From NCBI RefSeq assembly GCF_029846715.1, contig NZ_JARVWW010000001.1, forward strand, positions 124,001 to 188,000: a stretch of DNA of 64,000 bases. Reading direction: 5' to 3'. Positions 41,940 to 50,900 of the stretch are shown here, piece after piece. The notes under the pieces were generated by a model. The model searched no databases. It saw only the letters and a list, made by a program, of their open reading frames with translations, and was not told the origin of the DNA. This DNA is from Bradyrhizobium nivariense (GTDB lineage Bacteria > Pseudomonadota > Alphaproteobacteria > Rhizobiales > Xanthobacteraceae). Position 1 is the stretch's first letter. Each line of letters starts with the position of its first letter. The position numbers were made by a program, and so were the translations under genes.

Positions 41940-42593
41940 TCATCCTGCGTTGCCGGGTACAGGCGTATTGAGCAGCTGCTGCTCCCAGAGGAACGCGATG
42001 CCGCTGCCGCCGGCATGCTGCGTGATCACCTCCGTCAGCGCGACAGCTTGATCGGTCCTGGCCCAGTCGCGCTGCCATTCGGCCGCCAGCGCCATCCAGG
42101 TCATCATGTTCGCGCCCGCTGCGATCATGCGCTTGATTGCGACCTCGTGGGCCTCGACCGAAACGGCGCCAGAGGCATCGGTGATCACCGTGACATCCCA
42201 GCCTTCGCCGAGCGCCTGAATCGTCGGCATCGCAACGCAGACCTCGGTCCAAAGGCCCGCGATGATCAGCTGCTTGCGGCCCGTTGCCTTGACTGCGTCC
42301 ACCACCTTCCGGTCCTGCCAGGTGTTGATGAGCGTCCGGTCGATCACTTTCTGGCCAGGGAAAACATCCGTGATCTGAGGGAAGAGGAGACCGCCCCGTT
42401 CAGCGATCACGGTGGTCAGGATCGTGGGGACGCCGAAGGCCTTGGCGGCCTTCGCCAGGCCCGTCGTATTGTTGATCACCATCTGCGGTTCGTGGCTGTT
42501 CACGTTGGCGAGTTGGTAAGGTTGGTGGTCAATCAGAACGAGTACCGAGTCCTCGGGGCGAAGAAGCGAAGCAAGGCCGTTACGAAAGCTCAT
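41940..42593 (-). CDS. Isochorismatase-family hydrolase (YcaC-like)
   Basis: 217 residues from ATG 42593 (SFRNGLASLLRPEDSVLVLIDHQPYQLANV). Cysteine hydrolase fold: catalytic Asp in LIDHQ, Lys in the middle (RTLINTWQDRKVVDAVKA), and the nucleophilic Cys in GLWTEVCVAMPTIQALGEGWDV. The C-terminal half ends EVITQHAGGSGIAFLWEQQLL. It resembles YcaC rather than nicotinamidase. Divergent from a LysR gene that may control it. Substrate unknown. Confidence 0.88.
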   Translation of the reverse strand: MSFRNGLASLLRPEDSVLVLIDHQPYQLANVNSHEPQMVINNTTGLAKAAKAFGVPTILTTVIAERGGLLFPQITDVFPGQKVIDRTLINTWQDRKVVDAVKATGRKQLIIAGLWTEVCVAMPTIQALGEGWDVTVITDASGAVSVEAHEVAIKRMIAAGANMMTWMALAAEWQRDWARTDQAVALTEVITQHAGGSGIAFLWEQQLLNTPVPGNAG

Positions 42594-42731
42594 TGTTACA
42601 TCCTTTGCTGCCGTTGTGAGCGGCACTGGTTTTTTCGGAGACATACGCCAGCAGCGACGTTGCCTAAGACGGACATTGGCGTTCCCAGACGCGCTGCGGT
42701 AGCGTCGTTTTGCGGTACGCTGTGTCGCGAA

Positions 42732-43628
42732 ATGGGGAACAGTGAATTGGATATCGAAGAGATACGGACATTCGTCGAAGTTGCTGACGCCGGGGGGATT
42801 TCGTCCGCTGCGCTCCGGCTCGGCGTCGCCAAGTCGATCGTCAGTCGTCGGTTGTTCCGGCTTGAATCGGAACTTGGCGTCCAGCTTCTTGCACGAACGA
42901 CTCGCGGGGCCGCTCTCACAGAAGCCGGGGTCACTTTCCGAGACTATGCAGCCAGAGTCTGCGCCGAGATCGACGCGGCCAGGGAAGCGATCCTACCCGC
43001 CGGTGACCTTCGCGGCCGCCTGCGGGTTGCACTGCCGGTTTCGTTCGGCCCGACTCACTTCGCTCCCATCCTCGCGGAAATGGCCCGACGCCACCCTCAG
43101 CTCCAGATCCACACCTCCTACAGTGATCGCTTCGTCGATCTCATCACGGAGGGTTATGATTGTGCGATACGGGTTGGCTATCTTCAGGACTCCAACTTGA
43201 TCGCAAGACGCGTCGGACCGATCTATGGGAAGCTTGTCGCGAGCCCGGACTACGTCAAGGCGCATGGGTCGCCTGAGACGCCGGAGGAACTCGTCGCCCG
43301 TGAGGCCCTCATGCAGGGCACCGAAACCTGGCAACTCATGGATGGCGACAAGATCATCACGGTTCGTCCGCAGGGGCGCTTCAAGGCCGACAACGGCACG
43401 GCTCTCGTCGCCGCCGCAACTGCAGGACTCGGCATTGCTTATCTCCCTGACAGCCTCACCCATGAACATGTAGCCTCCGGAGCGCTTGTGCCGGTCATGA
43501 CACGTTATCCGCCACCTCCGGCCGGTGCTTATGTGATCCGCCCGCCGGGTCAGCATCCCGCACGGAAGATACGGGTCCTCACCGAACTGCTGATGGAGTA
43601 TTGCGAACCGGCTCCGCACCCTGCGTGA
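42732..43628 (+). CDS. LysR-family transcriptional regulator
   Basis: 298 residues from ATG 42732 (GNSELDIEEIRTFVEVADAGGISSAALRLGVAKSIVSRRLFRLESELGVQLLARTTRGAALTEAG), a LysR HTH. The substrate-binding domain contains GRLRVALPVSFG and YDCAIRVGYLQDSNLIARR. The pattern is of the DhcR/AlsR-like clade with a DxxIRxG motif. It is divergent from the isochorismatase-like hydrolase, the expected arrangement of a LysR regulator with its target. The upstream extension of the frame is a shadow. Confidence 0.9.
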   Translation: MGNSELDIEEIRTFVEVADAGGISSAALRLGVAKSIVSRRLFRLESELGVQLLARTTRGAALTEAGVTFRDYAARVCAEIDAAREAILPAGDLRGRLRVALPVSFGPTHFAPILAEMARRHPQLQIHTSYSDRFVDLITEGYDCAIRVGYLQDSNLIARRVGPIYGKLVASPDYVKAHGSPETPEELVAREALMQGTETWQLMDGDKIITVRPQGRFKADNGTALVAAATAGLGIAYLPDSLTHEHVASGALVPVMTRYPPPPAGAYVIRPPGQHPARKIRVLTELLMEYCEPAPHPA

Positions 43629-43681
43629 GCTCCCCGCTGGGGTGATCCATCGTGATCGTCTGGATCACGAAAGCGACGACG

Positions 43682-43765
43682 GACGGCAGATTTTGGATCC
43701 AGCGGCTGTCGCGGCCGAAGCGGGAGCGGCTGGTGAAGAAGTTCGAGATGATGTCGCGGGACTGA
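43682..43765 (+). pseudogene. C-terminal fragment of a peptide deformylase-like gene
   Basis: Frame DGRFWIQRLSRPKRERLVKKFEMMSRD* matches the end of the deformylase-like protein at 41252-41773 (DGMFWIQRLSRLKRERLVKRFEKLSRP). Only 27 residues remain, with no start and no active-site motif. It lies between the LysR and TetR genes and is a relic of a second copy. Confidence 0.85.
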
Positions 43766-43797
43766 CGCATGCGCCACCTGCCTCGGCGAGCGACCGC

Positions 43798-44469
43798 CTA
43801 TCGAACGGTTGCGATGCCGGCCAGGATGAGATCGACACCGGCGAGGAATTGTTCGCGATCGTCGTGATCGCGCAGCTGTGTCGCCATCCGTCGCACGAAC
43901 GGATACTGTGCGGGGTCGAGCTGTACCCACCGCGCCGCGACGCTGGCAAGAAAGGCCGATCGATCCGTCTCGTGCACAAGAAGGCGGGCGTTCGCGGCGT
44001 TCTGTCCGGCGACGCCGAGGATGTAGTGCACGAGCGCGGACGCGGAGTCGAATTGCGCTTTTTCGGGAACGCCGAGCGCCTGGAGCCGTCCGCCCACGCT
44101 CTCGACGATCTGCAACATCGCGGGCCGCCACGGCTCGCGGAAGAGCTGGGAACCGACCCAGGCGTGCGCATCGATCGCATCGAACACCCCATGCGCAATC
44201 GCGCGGATCGCCTCCCGCGGCTCCGCGCCACCGGCCAATTCGGTCATGACACGCGCGATGACCTCGTCGGTGGCCGCCGCGAGCAGCTCGTTCTTGTCGG
44301 CGACGTGCCAGTAGATCGCCCCGCTCCCCGTTGCCAGGCGAGCCGCGAGCGCGCGGACAGTCAGAGCGCCCTCGCCGCCGGCGTCGAGAATTTCGATCGC
44401 AGCTGCGATGATCCGCTCCTTCGAGAGCGCATCCGTGCGCCGTTCGGGCCGCTGAGTTTTGGTCGCCAT
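43798..44469 (-). CDS. TetR/AcrR family transcriptional regulator
   Basis: 223 residues from ATG 44469 (ATKTQRPERRTDALSKERIIAAAIEILDAGGEGALTVRALAARLATGSGAIYWHVADKNELLAAATDEV). The long C-terminal domain (TetR_C) is of the TetR/TetRep drug-type group. It is divergent from an FAD monooxygenase, and tandem operator palindromes lie between. It likely represses the monooxygenase and itself, as TetR and tetX-type genes do. Confidence 0.92.
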   Translation of the reverse strand: MATKTQRPERRTDALSKERIIAAAIEILDAGGEGALTVRALAARLATGSGAIYWHVADKNELLAAATDEVIARVMTELAGGAEPREAIRAIAHGVFDAIDAHAWVGSQLFREPWRPAMLQIVESVGGRLQALGVPEKAQFDSASALVHYILGVAGQNAANARLLVHETDRSAFLASVAARWVQLDPAQYPFVRRMATQLRDHDDREQFLAGVDLILAGIATVR

Positions 44470-44489
44470 AGCTCGCAACTTGAGATAAC

Positions 44490-44504
44490 TGGAACGCCGT
44501 TCCA
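44490..44504. promoter_or_regulatory. TetR operator 1
   Basis: TGGAACGCCGTTCCA, 15-bp palindrome centred at 44497. A second one lies 21 bp (two helical turns) away at 44511-44525. Confidence 0.82.
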
Positions 44505-44510
44505 ATACTA

Positions 44511-44525
44511 TGGAACGACGTTCCA
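44511..44525. promoter_or_regulatory. TetR operator 2
   Basis: TGGAACGACGTTCCA, 15-bp palindrome centred at 44518, 22 nt upstream of the monooxygenase start. It shares 14 of 15 bases with operator 1. Both fit in the 78-bp divergent gap. Confidence 0.82.
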
Positions 44526-44547
44526 GTCGACCCCCGAAAGCGACCAG

Positions 44548-45690
44548 ATGACGACGCAAGTCACGATCATCGGTGCGGGCCTCGGTGGCCTCACCCTCGC
44601 CCGCGTCCTCCATCTCCACGGCGTTCCCGTCGAGGTCTACGAGGCCGAGCCCTCGCCGGAGGCCCGCACGCAGGGCGGAATGCTCGACATCCACGAGGAC
44701 AGCGGACAGCTCGCGCTTGGGGCGGCCGGCCTGTTCGACGAATTCCGCAGGCTCATCCATGAGGGCGGCGAAGCATCGCGCGTGCTCGACCAGGACGGCA
44801 AGGTGCTGCTCGACGAGCCCGACGGCGGCAAAGGCGGACGGCCCGAGGTGCATCGGGGCGCCCTGCGCCGCATCATGCTCGACTCCCTGCCTGCGGGCAC
44901 GATCCGCTGGGGCAAGAAACTCGCTGATGTGGCCGCACGCGGCGGCGGCCGACACAGCTTGACGTTTGCGGACGGGTCCACGATGAGCACCGAAACTCTC
45001 GTGGGCGCGGACGGCGCCTGGTCGAAGGTCCGGCCGATGCTATCAGATGCAACACCAAAATATATCGGCACGACTTTCATCGAAACTTATCTTCACGACG
45101 CCGACGCGCGGCACCCGGCTACGGCCGAAGCCGTCGGCGGCGGCGCACTGTTCGCGAACGCCCCGGGCAAGGGCATCTTCGCGCACCGCGAGCCCCGCAG
45201 CGTGCTTCACGCCTACATCGCGCTGAACCGTCCCGCCGAGTGGATCGCTGCAATCGACTTCACCGACATCGCAGTCGCGACCGCGCGAATTGCGGCCGAA
45301 TTCCATGGCTGGGCGCCGGCACTCACTGCGCTGATCACCGACGCCAACACGCCGCCGGTCCCGCGCATGATCAACACACTCCCTACCGACCACCGATGGG
45401 ACCGTGTGGCTGGGGTGACGCTCCTCGGTGACGCCGCCCACCTGATGCCGCCGGCTGGCGAAGGCGCGAACCTGGCGATGCTCGACGGCGCCGAGCTCGG
45501 CAAGGCCATCGCAGCGCGCCCCGACGATATCGAAGCGGCATTCACCGCCTACGAAGGCGTGCTGTTCCCCCGTAGCGCATCGGCTGCGGTGGGGGCGCAC
45601 CAGATCCTGGAGATCTGCCTCGGCGAGGGCGCGCCATTCGGACTGGTGGACTTCTTCACCGGCATGCGTGGGCAGCAGGAACGCGGCTGA
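44548..45690 (+). CDS. FAD-dependent monooxygenase (TetX-like)
   Basis: 380 residues. GxGxxG dinucleotide fold IGAGLGGLTLARVLHLHGVPVEVYEAEPSPEAR; DG motif TLVGADGAWSKVRPML near residue 155; GD motif GVTLLGDAAHLMPPAGEGANLAMLDG near residue 290: the PHBH/TetX class of flavin hydroxylases. Such enzymes hydroxylate tetracycline or aromatic substrates using NADPH and O2; the substrate cannot be told. Controlled by the divergent TetR. Confidence 0.92.
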   Translation: MTTQVTIIGAGLGGLTLARVLHLHGVPVEVYEAEPSPEARTQGGMLDIHEDSGQLALGAAGLFDEFRRLIHEGGEASRVLDQDGKVLLDEPDGGKGGRPEVHRGALRRIMLDSLPAGTIRWGKKLADVAARGGGRHSLTFADGSTMSTETLVGADGAWSKVRPMLSDATPKYIGTTFIETYLHDADARHPATAEAVGGGALFANAPGKGIFAHREPRSVLHAYIALNRPAEWIAAIDFTDIAVATARIAAEFHGWAPALTALITDANTPPVPRMINTLPTDHRWDRVAGVTLLGDAAHLMPPAGEGANLAMLDGAELGKAIAARPDDIEAAFTAYEGVLFPRSASAAVGAHQILEICLGEGAPFGLVDFFTGMRGQQERG

Positions 45691-45791
45691 GCCGCACGCA
45701 GCTTTGATCGAGAGCGCCACGGTCGCAGCGCGATCGCAACCGAGCGTGACCGTGATGCAAAGGTGCCTTCGTCACCACGTTCGCGACGTCG

Positions 45792-46154
45792 TCAAGCCCT
45801 CTTCCCGCCCCGTTTGGTCATGGGAGCGTTACGACGCTCGCGTTTGCCGCGCGCGATCTCGGTCGCCAGCGCGTCCAGCTTCGGCTCCCAGAAATTCCTG
45901 AACTGATCGATCCATGCATCCACCGCCCGAAGGCCCGCGACATCGACCGAATAGAGTCGTCTTTGCGCCTGCGCTCGAACGGTGGCGAAGCCGCTCTCTC
46001 GCAGCACCTTGAGGTGCTGCGAGACCGCCGCCTGCGTGATCCCGAACTCGGCTCCGATCACTTCGACGACCTCACCGGACGCCATTTCCCGAGGCGCGAG
46101 CAGCTCGAGGATGCGACGGCGCACGGGATCAGCGAGGACCTCGAAGATTTGCAT
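45792..46154 (-). CDS. ArsR family transcriptional regulator
   Basis: 120-residue winged-helix repressor: EVLADPVRRRILELLAPREMASGEVVEVIGAEFGITQAAVSQHLKVLRESGFATVRAQAQRRLYSVD. No CxCxxC metal site. It follows the SRPBCC gene; the two share the A of TGATG at 46154, so they are translationally coupled. ArsR regulators of this type usually control an AHSA1/SRPBCC partner. The order is unusual, since the regulator commonly comes first. Confidence 0.92.
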   Translation of the reverse strand: MQIFEVLADPVRRRILELLAPREMASGEVVEVIGAEFGITQAAVSQHLKVLRESGFATVRAQAQRRLYSVDVAGLRAVDAWIDQFRNFWEPKLDALATEIARGKRERRNAPMTKRGGKRA

Positions 46155-46816
46155 CAGCTTCCTGTGCCCGGATGGGCGATGTCAGGCGGCATCTCACCGC
46201 GATAAAAAGCGATGGTGCGGTCGGAGCGCTGCTTCGCCGAAGCCGCATCGACCCCGCTCGCGACGTGCGCCGCGCGCCAATACTCGCCACTACTCGTCAT
46301 GAATTCCTTGCCCGCGGGAGAGCCCATCCATGCCTCGGCCGTCTCGTGGTCGACCGATGCCCCGGTCACAAGATATCTCTCGAGTCCCGCAATGGCGAGA
46401 TCCCAACCGATCCCCACTGCCCCTGGACCGAACTGGTTCCAATGATCCTCGATGATCGCGGTGTGCTCAAGCGTCAGGCGCGCCTGACTTCGTTCCGCTG
46501 TCAGTTTGACATCGATCCAGCTCATCGCGCCGCCGAATTCCCACGTCGCAGCAAAGTGGGTCGGCGGCGTGCACGCCGTGATCGTACCGCCTGCATTCCC
46601 CTTGAGCTGGTACTTTCCGCCGAGCCGGAGGTCTCCCTCGACCGGCAAGAACCAGCGCGGAATGCGTTGCTGGCTGGTCACTGCGTCCCAGAGATCGTCG
46701 ACGCTCGTCTCGTAAAGCCGCGTCAGTGTCACCGCACTGGCCGCTTTCCCGTCCTTCTCGAAATTCTTTACCGAACGCGTAACAAGCCCCAAAACCCTGG
46801 CGACATCGATCTCCAC
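46154..46816 (-). CDS. SRPBCC (AHSA1-like) domain protein
   Basis: 220 residues from GTG 46816, chosen for the perfect AAGGAGG just upstream. Residues 28-165 have the SRPBCC/Aha1-C-like fold: LTRLYETSVDDLWDAVTSQQRIPRWFLPVEGDLRLGGKYQLKGNAGGTI, then ATWEFGGAMSWIDVKLTAE and LTLEHTAIIEDHWNQFGPGAVGIGWDLAIAGLERYL. The C-terminal extension (DRTIAFYRGEMPPDIAHPGTGS) is unassigned. Probably ligand binding or hydrolysis; function not known. First gene of the operon with arsR. Confidence 0.87.
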   Translation of the reverse strand: MEIDVARVLGLVTRSVKNFEKDGKAASAVTLTRLYETSVDDLWDAVTSQQRIPRWFLPVEGDLRLGGKYQLKGNAGGTITACTPPTHFAATWEFGGAMSWIDVKLTAERSQARLTLEHTAIIEDHWNQFGPGAVGIGWDLAIAGLERYLVTGASVDHETAEAWMGSPAGKEFMTSSGEYWRAAHVASGVDAASAKQRSDRTIAFYRGEMPPDIAHPGTGS

Positions 46817-46864
46817 GGCGCTCCTCCTTGTCGTTTCGTGCAAGGCTTAATATCGTCCTTCACT

Positions 46865-46886
46865 AATATAAGTCAATACTTATATT
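46865..46886. promoter_or_regulatory. ArsR operator
   Basis: Arms AATATAAGT (46865-46873) and ACTTATATT (46878-46886) around CAAT, 49-70 nt upstream of the SRPBCC start. The ATAAGT-N4-ACTTAT type is typical of ArsR-family sites in rhizobia. Likely autoregulation of the operon. Confidence 0.75.
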
Positions 46887-46932
46887 TATGACCGACGAAA
46901 GCTGATCCGCGCGTGAGAACCTTGCGGAAGCT

Positions 46933-46968
46933 AAAAGGTGGATTACGCCTTCGGCTTATCCACCCTAC
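46933..46968. repeat. Palindromic repeat overlapping the AraC gene end
   Basis: GGTGGATTACGCC and GGCTTATCCACC flank TTCG. This is a frequent REP-like hairpin in Bradyrhizobium-type genomes. It overlaps the last codons of the AraC gene (RRVDKPKA), whose C-terminus seems to have been extended by the insertion. Confidence 0.7.
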
Positions 46969-47776
46969 GATCTCCCTGCGTAGCACCAACATCCTGCACG
47001 ACACTCGCGAGATATTTCGCCGGCGGCTTCCCGAGCGCCTTCTTGAACATGGTGATGAAGGCCGCGACGGATTCGTAGCCGAGGTCAGCCGAAACCTGCT
47101 GCACGCTGGCGCCGGACGTCAGTTCCCGTAATGCGACGATCAGATGCAATTGCTGACGCCAGCGCCCGAAGCTCAGCCCCGTCTCCTTGACGACGAGACG
47201 CGCGAGGCTGCTCTCGCTCAGCGCGACGCGATTGGCCCATTCGGCCAGCGTCCTGCGGTCGGAAGGGTCTTTTGCCAGCGCTGCAGCAATCCGCTTCAAG
47301 CGCGGCTCGGGCGAGAGCGGCAGATGGAGCTGCTGGATGGGCATGCGGGGAAGCTCGCGCAGAAGGACGCTCGCCAGGAGGTCCACCCTCGCCTGATCAT
47401 CCGCGATCTGATCGGACAGCTCGACGATCACTTCACGCAGCAGCGGGGAGATCGAAAGCGTGCAGCACCGATCCGGCAGGTCCACGAGGTCAGGCTCGAT
47501 ATAGACGAAAAACAGCCGGGCATTTTTTGTCGCAAGGTTGCTGTGCTGCATGCCCCCGGGAATCCACACCGCGCAATGCGGCGGCACCATCCACAGACCG
47601 GTGGGAACGCGGCACGTCACGGCGCCTCCCAGCGCGAAGACAAGTTGCCCTTTGCGATGCCTGTGATCGGGCACCTCGCCCTTGGTCCCAATGACGTCGA
47701 CGCGCACAGCGATGACGGGCGCAGAGACATCATCCACGTCGAGATCAGGCCATGGAAAGCTGAGGTGTTGCCGCAT
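46943..47776 (-). CDS. AraC family transcriptional regulator (cupin-type sensor)
   Basis: 277 residues. The N-terminal cupin (residues 20-130: DVIGTKGEVPDHRHRKGQLVFALGGAVTCRVPTGLWMVPPHCAVWIPGGMQHSNLATKN) would sense a ligand. Two HTH motifs at 180-260: TLAEWANRVALSESSLARLVVKETGLSFGRWRQQ and SVQQVSADLGYESVAAFITMFKKALGKPPAKYLA. The last residues run into a palindromic repeat. It is divergent from the carboxylesterase 125 bp away. Confidence 0.9.
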   Translation of the reverse strand: MRQHLSFPWPDLDVDDVSAPVIAVRVDVIGTKGEVPDHRHRKGQLVFALGGAVTCRVPTGLWMVPPHCAVWIPGGMQHSNLATKNARLFFVYIEPDLVDLPDRCCTLSISPLLREVIVELSDQIADDQARVDLLASVLLRELPRMPIQQLHLPLSPEPRLKRIAAALAKDPSDRRTLAEWANRVALSESSLARLVVKETGLSFGRWRQQLHLIVALRELTSGASVQQVSADLGYESVAAFITMFKKALGKPPAKYLASVVQDVGATQGDRRVDKPKA

Positions 47777-47901
47777 GCTTGCCGGTTTTTAGCAGTTGAT
47801 TGCCGGAATATCTAAATCGAGCGAGGAAGAAAGTCGATAGGTTGCCGTCTGAACCTGCCCGGCTGCGGCCAAGCGCGCCCACGCGATCGAGAGATACGAC
47901 G

Positions 47902-50900
47902 ATGCATGCCTTTACGACCGCGACAGCAGCCGGGCTGGAGCGTGTGGTCCGCACGCAAGCAGGCTTCGTGCGTGGCGGCCTGCGCGATGCCAGCGGCGTG
48001 CTGGCATTCAAAGGCATTCCCTACGCAGCACCCCCGGTCGGGCGTTTGCGTTGGTGCGCACCGCAGCCGCCGGCGCCGTGGGATGGCGTGCGCGATGCGC
48101 TCGGGTTTGGCGCGGGGTGTCTATCCGCGCTCGAAAACGACCAGAGGCCGGGACCGCGCGACGAGGATTGCCTTTATCTCAATGTCTGGACCGCGGCGAA
48201 GCACGCGGACGAGAAGCGGCCCGTGATGGTGTGGATTCACGGCGGCGGCTTTCAGTTCGGCTCCTCGGCCAATCCCGCGACCGATGGCGGCGCGTTGGCT
48301 GCCAGGGGTGTCGTGGTCGTCAGCTTCAACTACCGCCTCGGCATCCTCGGCTTTCTCGCTCATCCCGATCTCGATACGGAAGCACCGTCCGGCAATTACG
48401 GCCTGCAGGATCAACTGATGGCGCTGCGCTGGGTCAAGGCCAACATCGCCGGCTTTGGCGGCGACCCCGATAACGTCACCCTGTTCGGCGAATCCGCCGG
48501 CGCCATGGCCGTCGGCATCTTGATGGCCTCGCCGCTCGCGCATGGACTGTTTCACAAGGCCATTGGACAGAGCGGCGCGTTCTGGGATGGCAAACACGGC
48601 CCACTCCAGAGCTTTGAAGAAGCCCGCGCGCGTGGTCTCGCGTTCGCCCGGCAACAGGGCAACGCGTCCATCGCGGCTTTGCGCAGCGTGCCGGCCGACC
48701 GGTTGAATGCAGCCGCGCCGTGGAGTTTCAGGACCAGCCCCGTCGTGACCGCTTTCTCACCGAGTATCGATCATCACGTGGTGCCTGATGTACCCGCGCG
48801 GCGATTCCTGCGCGGCGAACAGATGCAAATCCCGCTGCTGGCGGGCTGGAATGCTGCCGAGGAATTTCCTTTCACTGCACAGTCACTCCCCGATCAATCG
48901 GCGCAAGCCTTTCTCGCCGCGGCCGAGGCGATGTTCGGCAATGAGCGCCTGGCCGATTTCCTGAAGGTCTATCCCGCCGCGACCGACGCGGAGGCCACAG
49001 CGTCCGCGGCCGCGCTCACAGGCGACACTGTGGTCGGCGAGCAATGCTGGCAGTGGCTGCGGCTGCATCGACGCGAGGGACGTGCGCCCGTCTACGGCTA
49101 TCACTTCAGCTACACCTCGCACTACACGCCGATCGCCTCGCACGTCACGGACATTCCGTTCGTGTTCGGCACCCTGACGCCGCAACAGGTGATCGGCAGC
49201 ACAACGCCGCCGGCCGAAGAGGACCGTGCTCTGGCGCGAGCGATGATGGCCTATTGGGTGAATTTCGCGGCGCACGGGGACCCCAACGGATCAGGCCTGC
49301 CACCCTGGCCCGCTTATGACGAGAAGGACGTCGTGCAGATCCTCGACACAACGATCGAAGCGCGTCCCAATCCGCAGGCCGCCCGCTTCCGCTTCCTCGA
49401 CAGTTTCAGGCAGGACGGCATTTTGCCGATGCGCTGGCGCAACATGCCGCAGACGGCCTGCAAGTGTCAGGCACCTGCGCGTTCACCCGCCCGCCATCAG
49501 CTCCTTCGCCAGCGCCATGTAGGCCGGCAGCGTGACGGGATCGTTGGCGGCGTTGCCCGCTGCGGGGTGCGATGCGTAGCGCGCGATCACCATCTCGGCC
49601 CTGGGATCGATATAGATGCCCTGGCCGTGAACGCCGCGCGCCATGTAGGCGCCGTGGGCATTGTGCGTGATCCACCATTGATTGCGGTACGAAGCGCCGG
49701 GCAACGTGGTGTAGCCGGCGGGCTTGAATTTTTCGGGGTCGCCGCCGCGTGCAATGTCCTCGACCACCGTTTCAGGCACGATCTGCCGGCCGTTGAAGCG
49801 GCCGTGATTGCGCATGGTCTCGCCGAAGCGGGCGAGATCGCGCAAGCAGGTCGAGAGGCCGCCACCGCCGCTTTCGGTGCCGATGCGGTCGACGTGATAA
49901 TGTGCGTCCTCCTCCGCGCCGATGCGAGTCCAGATGCGCTCGGAGAGGAGATCGGCCAGCGTCATGCCGCTGGCGCGCCTGATGATCCAGGCCAGCACGT
50001 CGGAATTGACGGTCTTGTAGGCAAAGGCCTTGCCGTGCTCGCCCTGCTTCTTCTGCGCCACGAGGAAATCGAAAATATTGGTCGGCCCGTCATAGCCCGG
50101 CTCGATCGGCGCCATGCCGTTGGCACGTCGCAAGCCCCACACCGCGGAATTCATGTCGGTGTAAACTTCGGTGTATGCGAGCCCCGTGGTCATATCCATG
50201 GCCTCGTGCACGCGCGCATCGCCGAAGGCGCTGGCCTTCAGCTCCGGCACATACTCCGTAACAGGCGCCTGCGGATCGATCTTGCCCTCGGCGATCAACA
50301 TGCCGGCGAGCACACCCGTGAACGACTTCGTCACCGACATCGCGATATGCGGCTTTTGTGGCTTCAGCGCTCCGAAATAGCGCTCATAGATCAGCTTGCC
50401 CCGATGCAGCACGGCGATGCCGTCGGCATAGGTTTCCTCGAGCATCTTCGCGAATGTCATGGGCCGGCCGTCCATCGTGATCGAGGTGGAGGCGCCGATG
50501 TCATGGTCTTGGCGCGGCAGCACCGACGCAGGCCCCGCCCCGCGCCAGACGTTCACGGTCGGCACCAGCTGGCGGATGTTGCTCCACGCCCAGCGCAGCT
50601 CGGGAAAGCTGCGGAACGAGCCGTTCTGGAAGGCGATGGTGCGATCCGGTGCCGGCGGGAAGCCTTTCATCCAGCCGAGGGTTTCGGGATCGGTTTCGGC
50701 GGCGGTTGCGGGCGGCTGGCTCGGGGCGGTGACGGCGGACATGAACATTGGGCTCCGGAAGCGAACGACGGGGATTTCGTATCATGGAGATCAGTGGCGA
50801 ACATCCGGTGTTTGCGCCGAGGTGACCGTCGTCGTGCGCTTGGCACTGCACAGACCGTCTCCTGCGCTCGACCCGTCTTCGACGCCATCTGCGTCAAACG

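Noticed and set aside
42015..42731. Long N-terminal extension of the LysR frame
   Set aside because: The frame is open but runs antisense to the isochorismatase-like gene and has no LysR-like sequence before 42732; the HTH begins right after that ATG.
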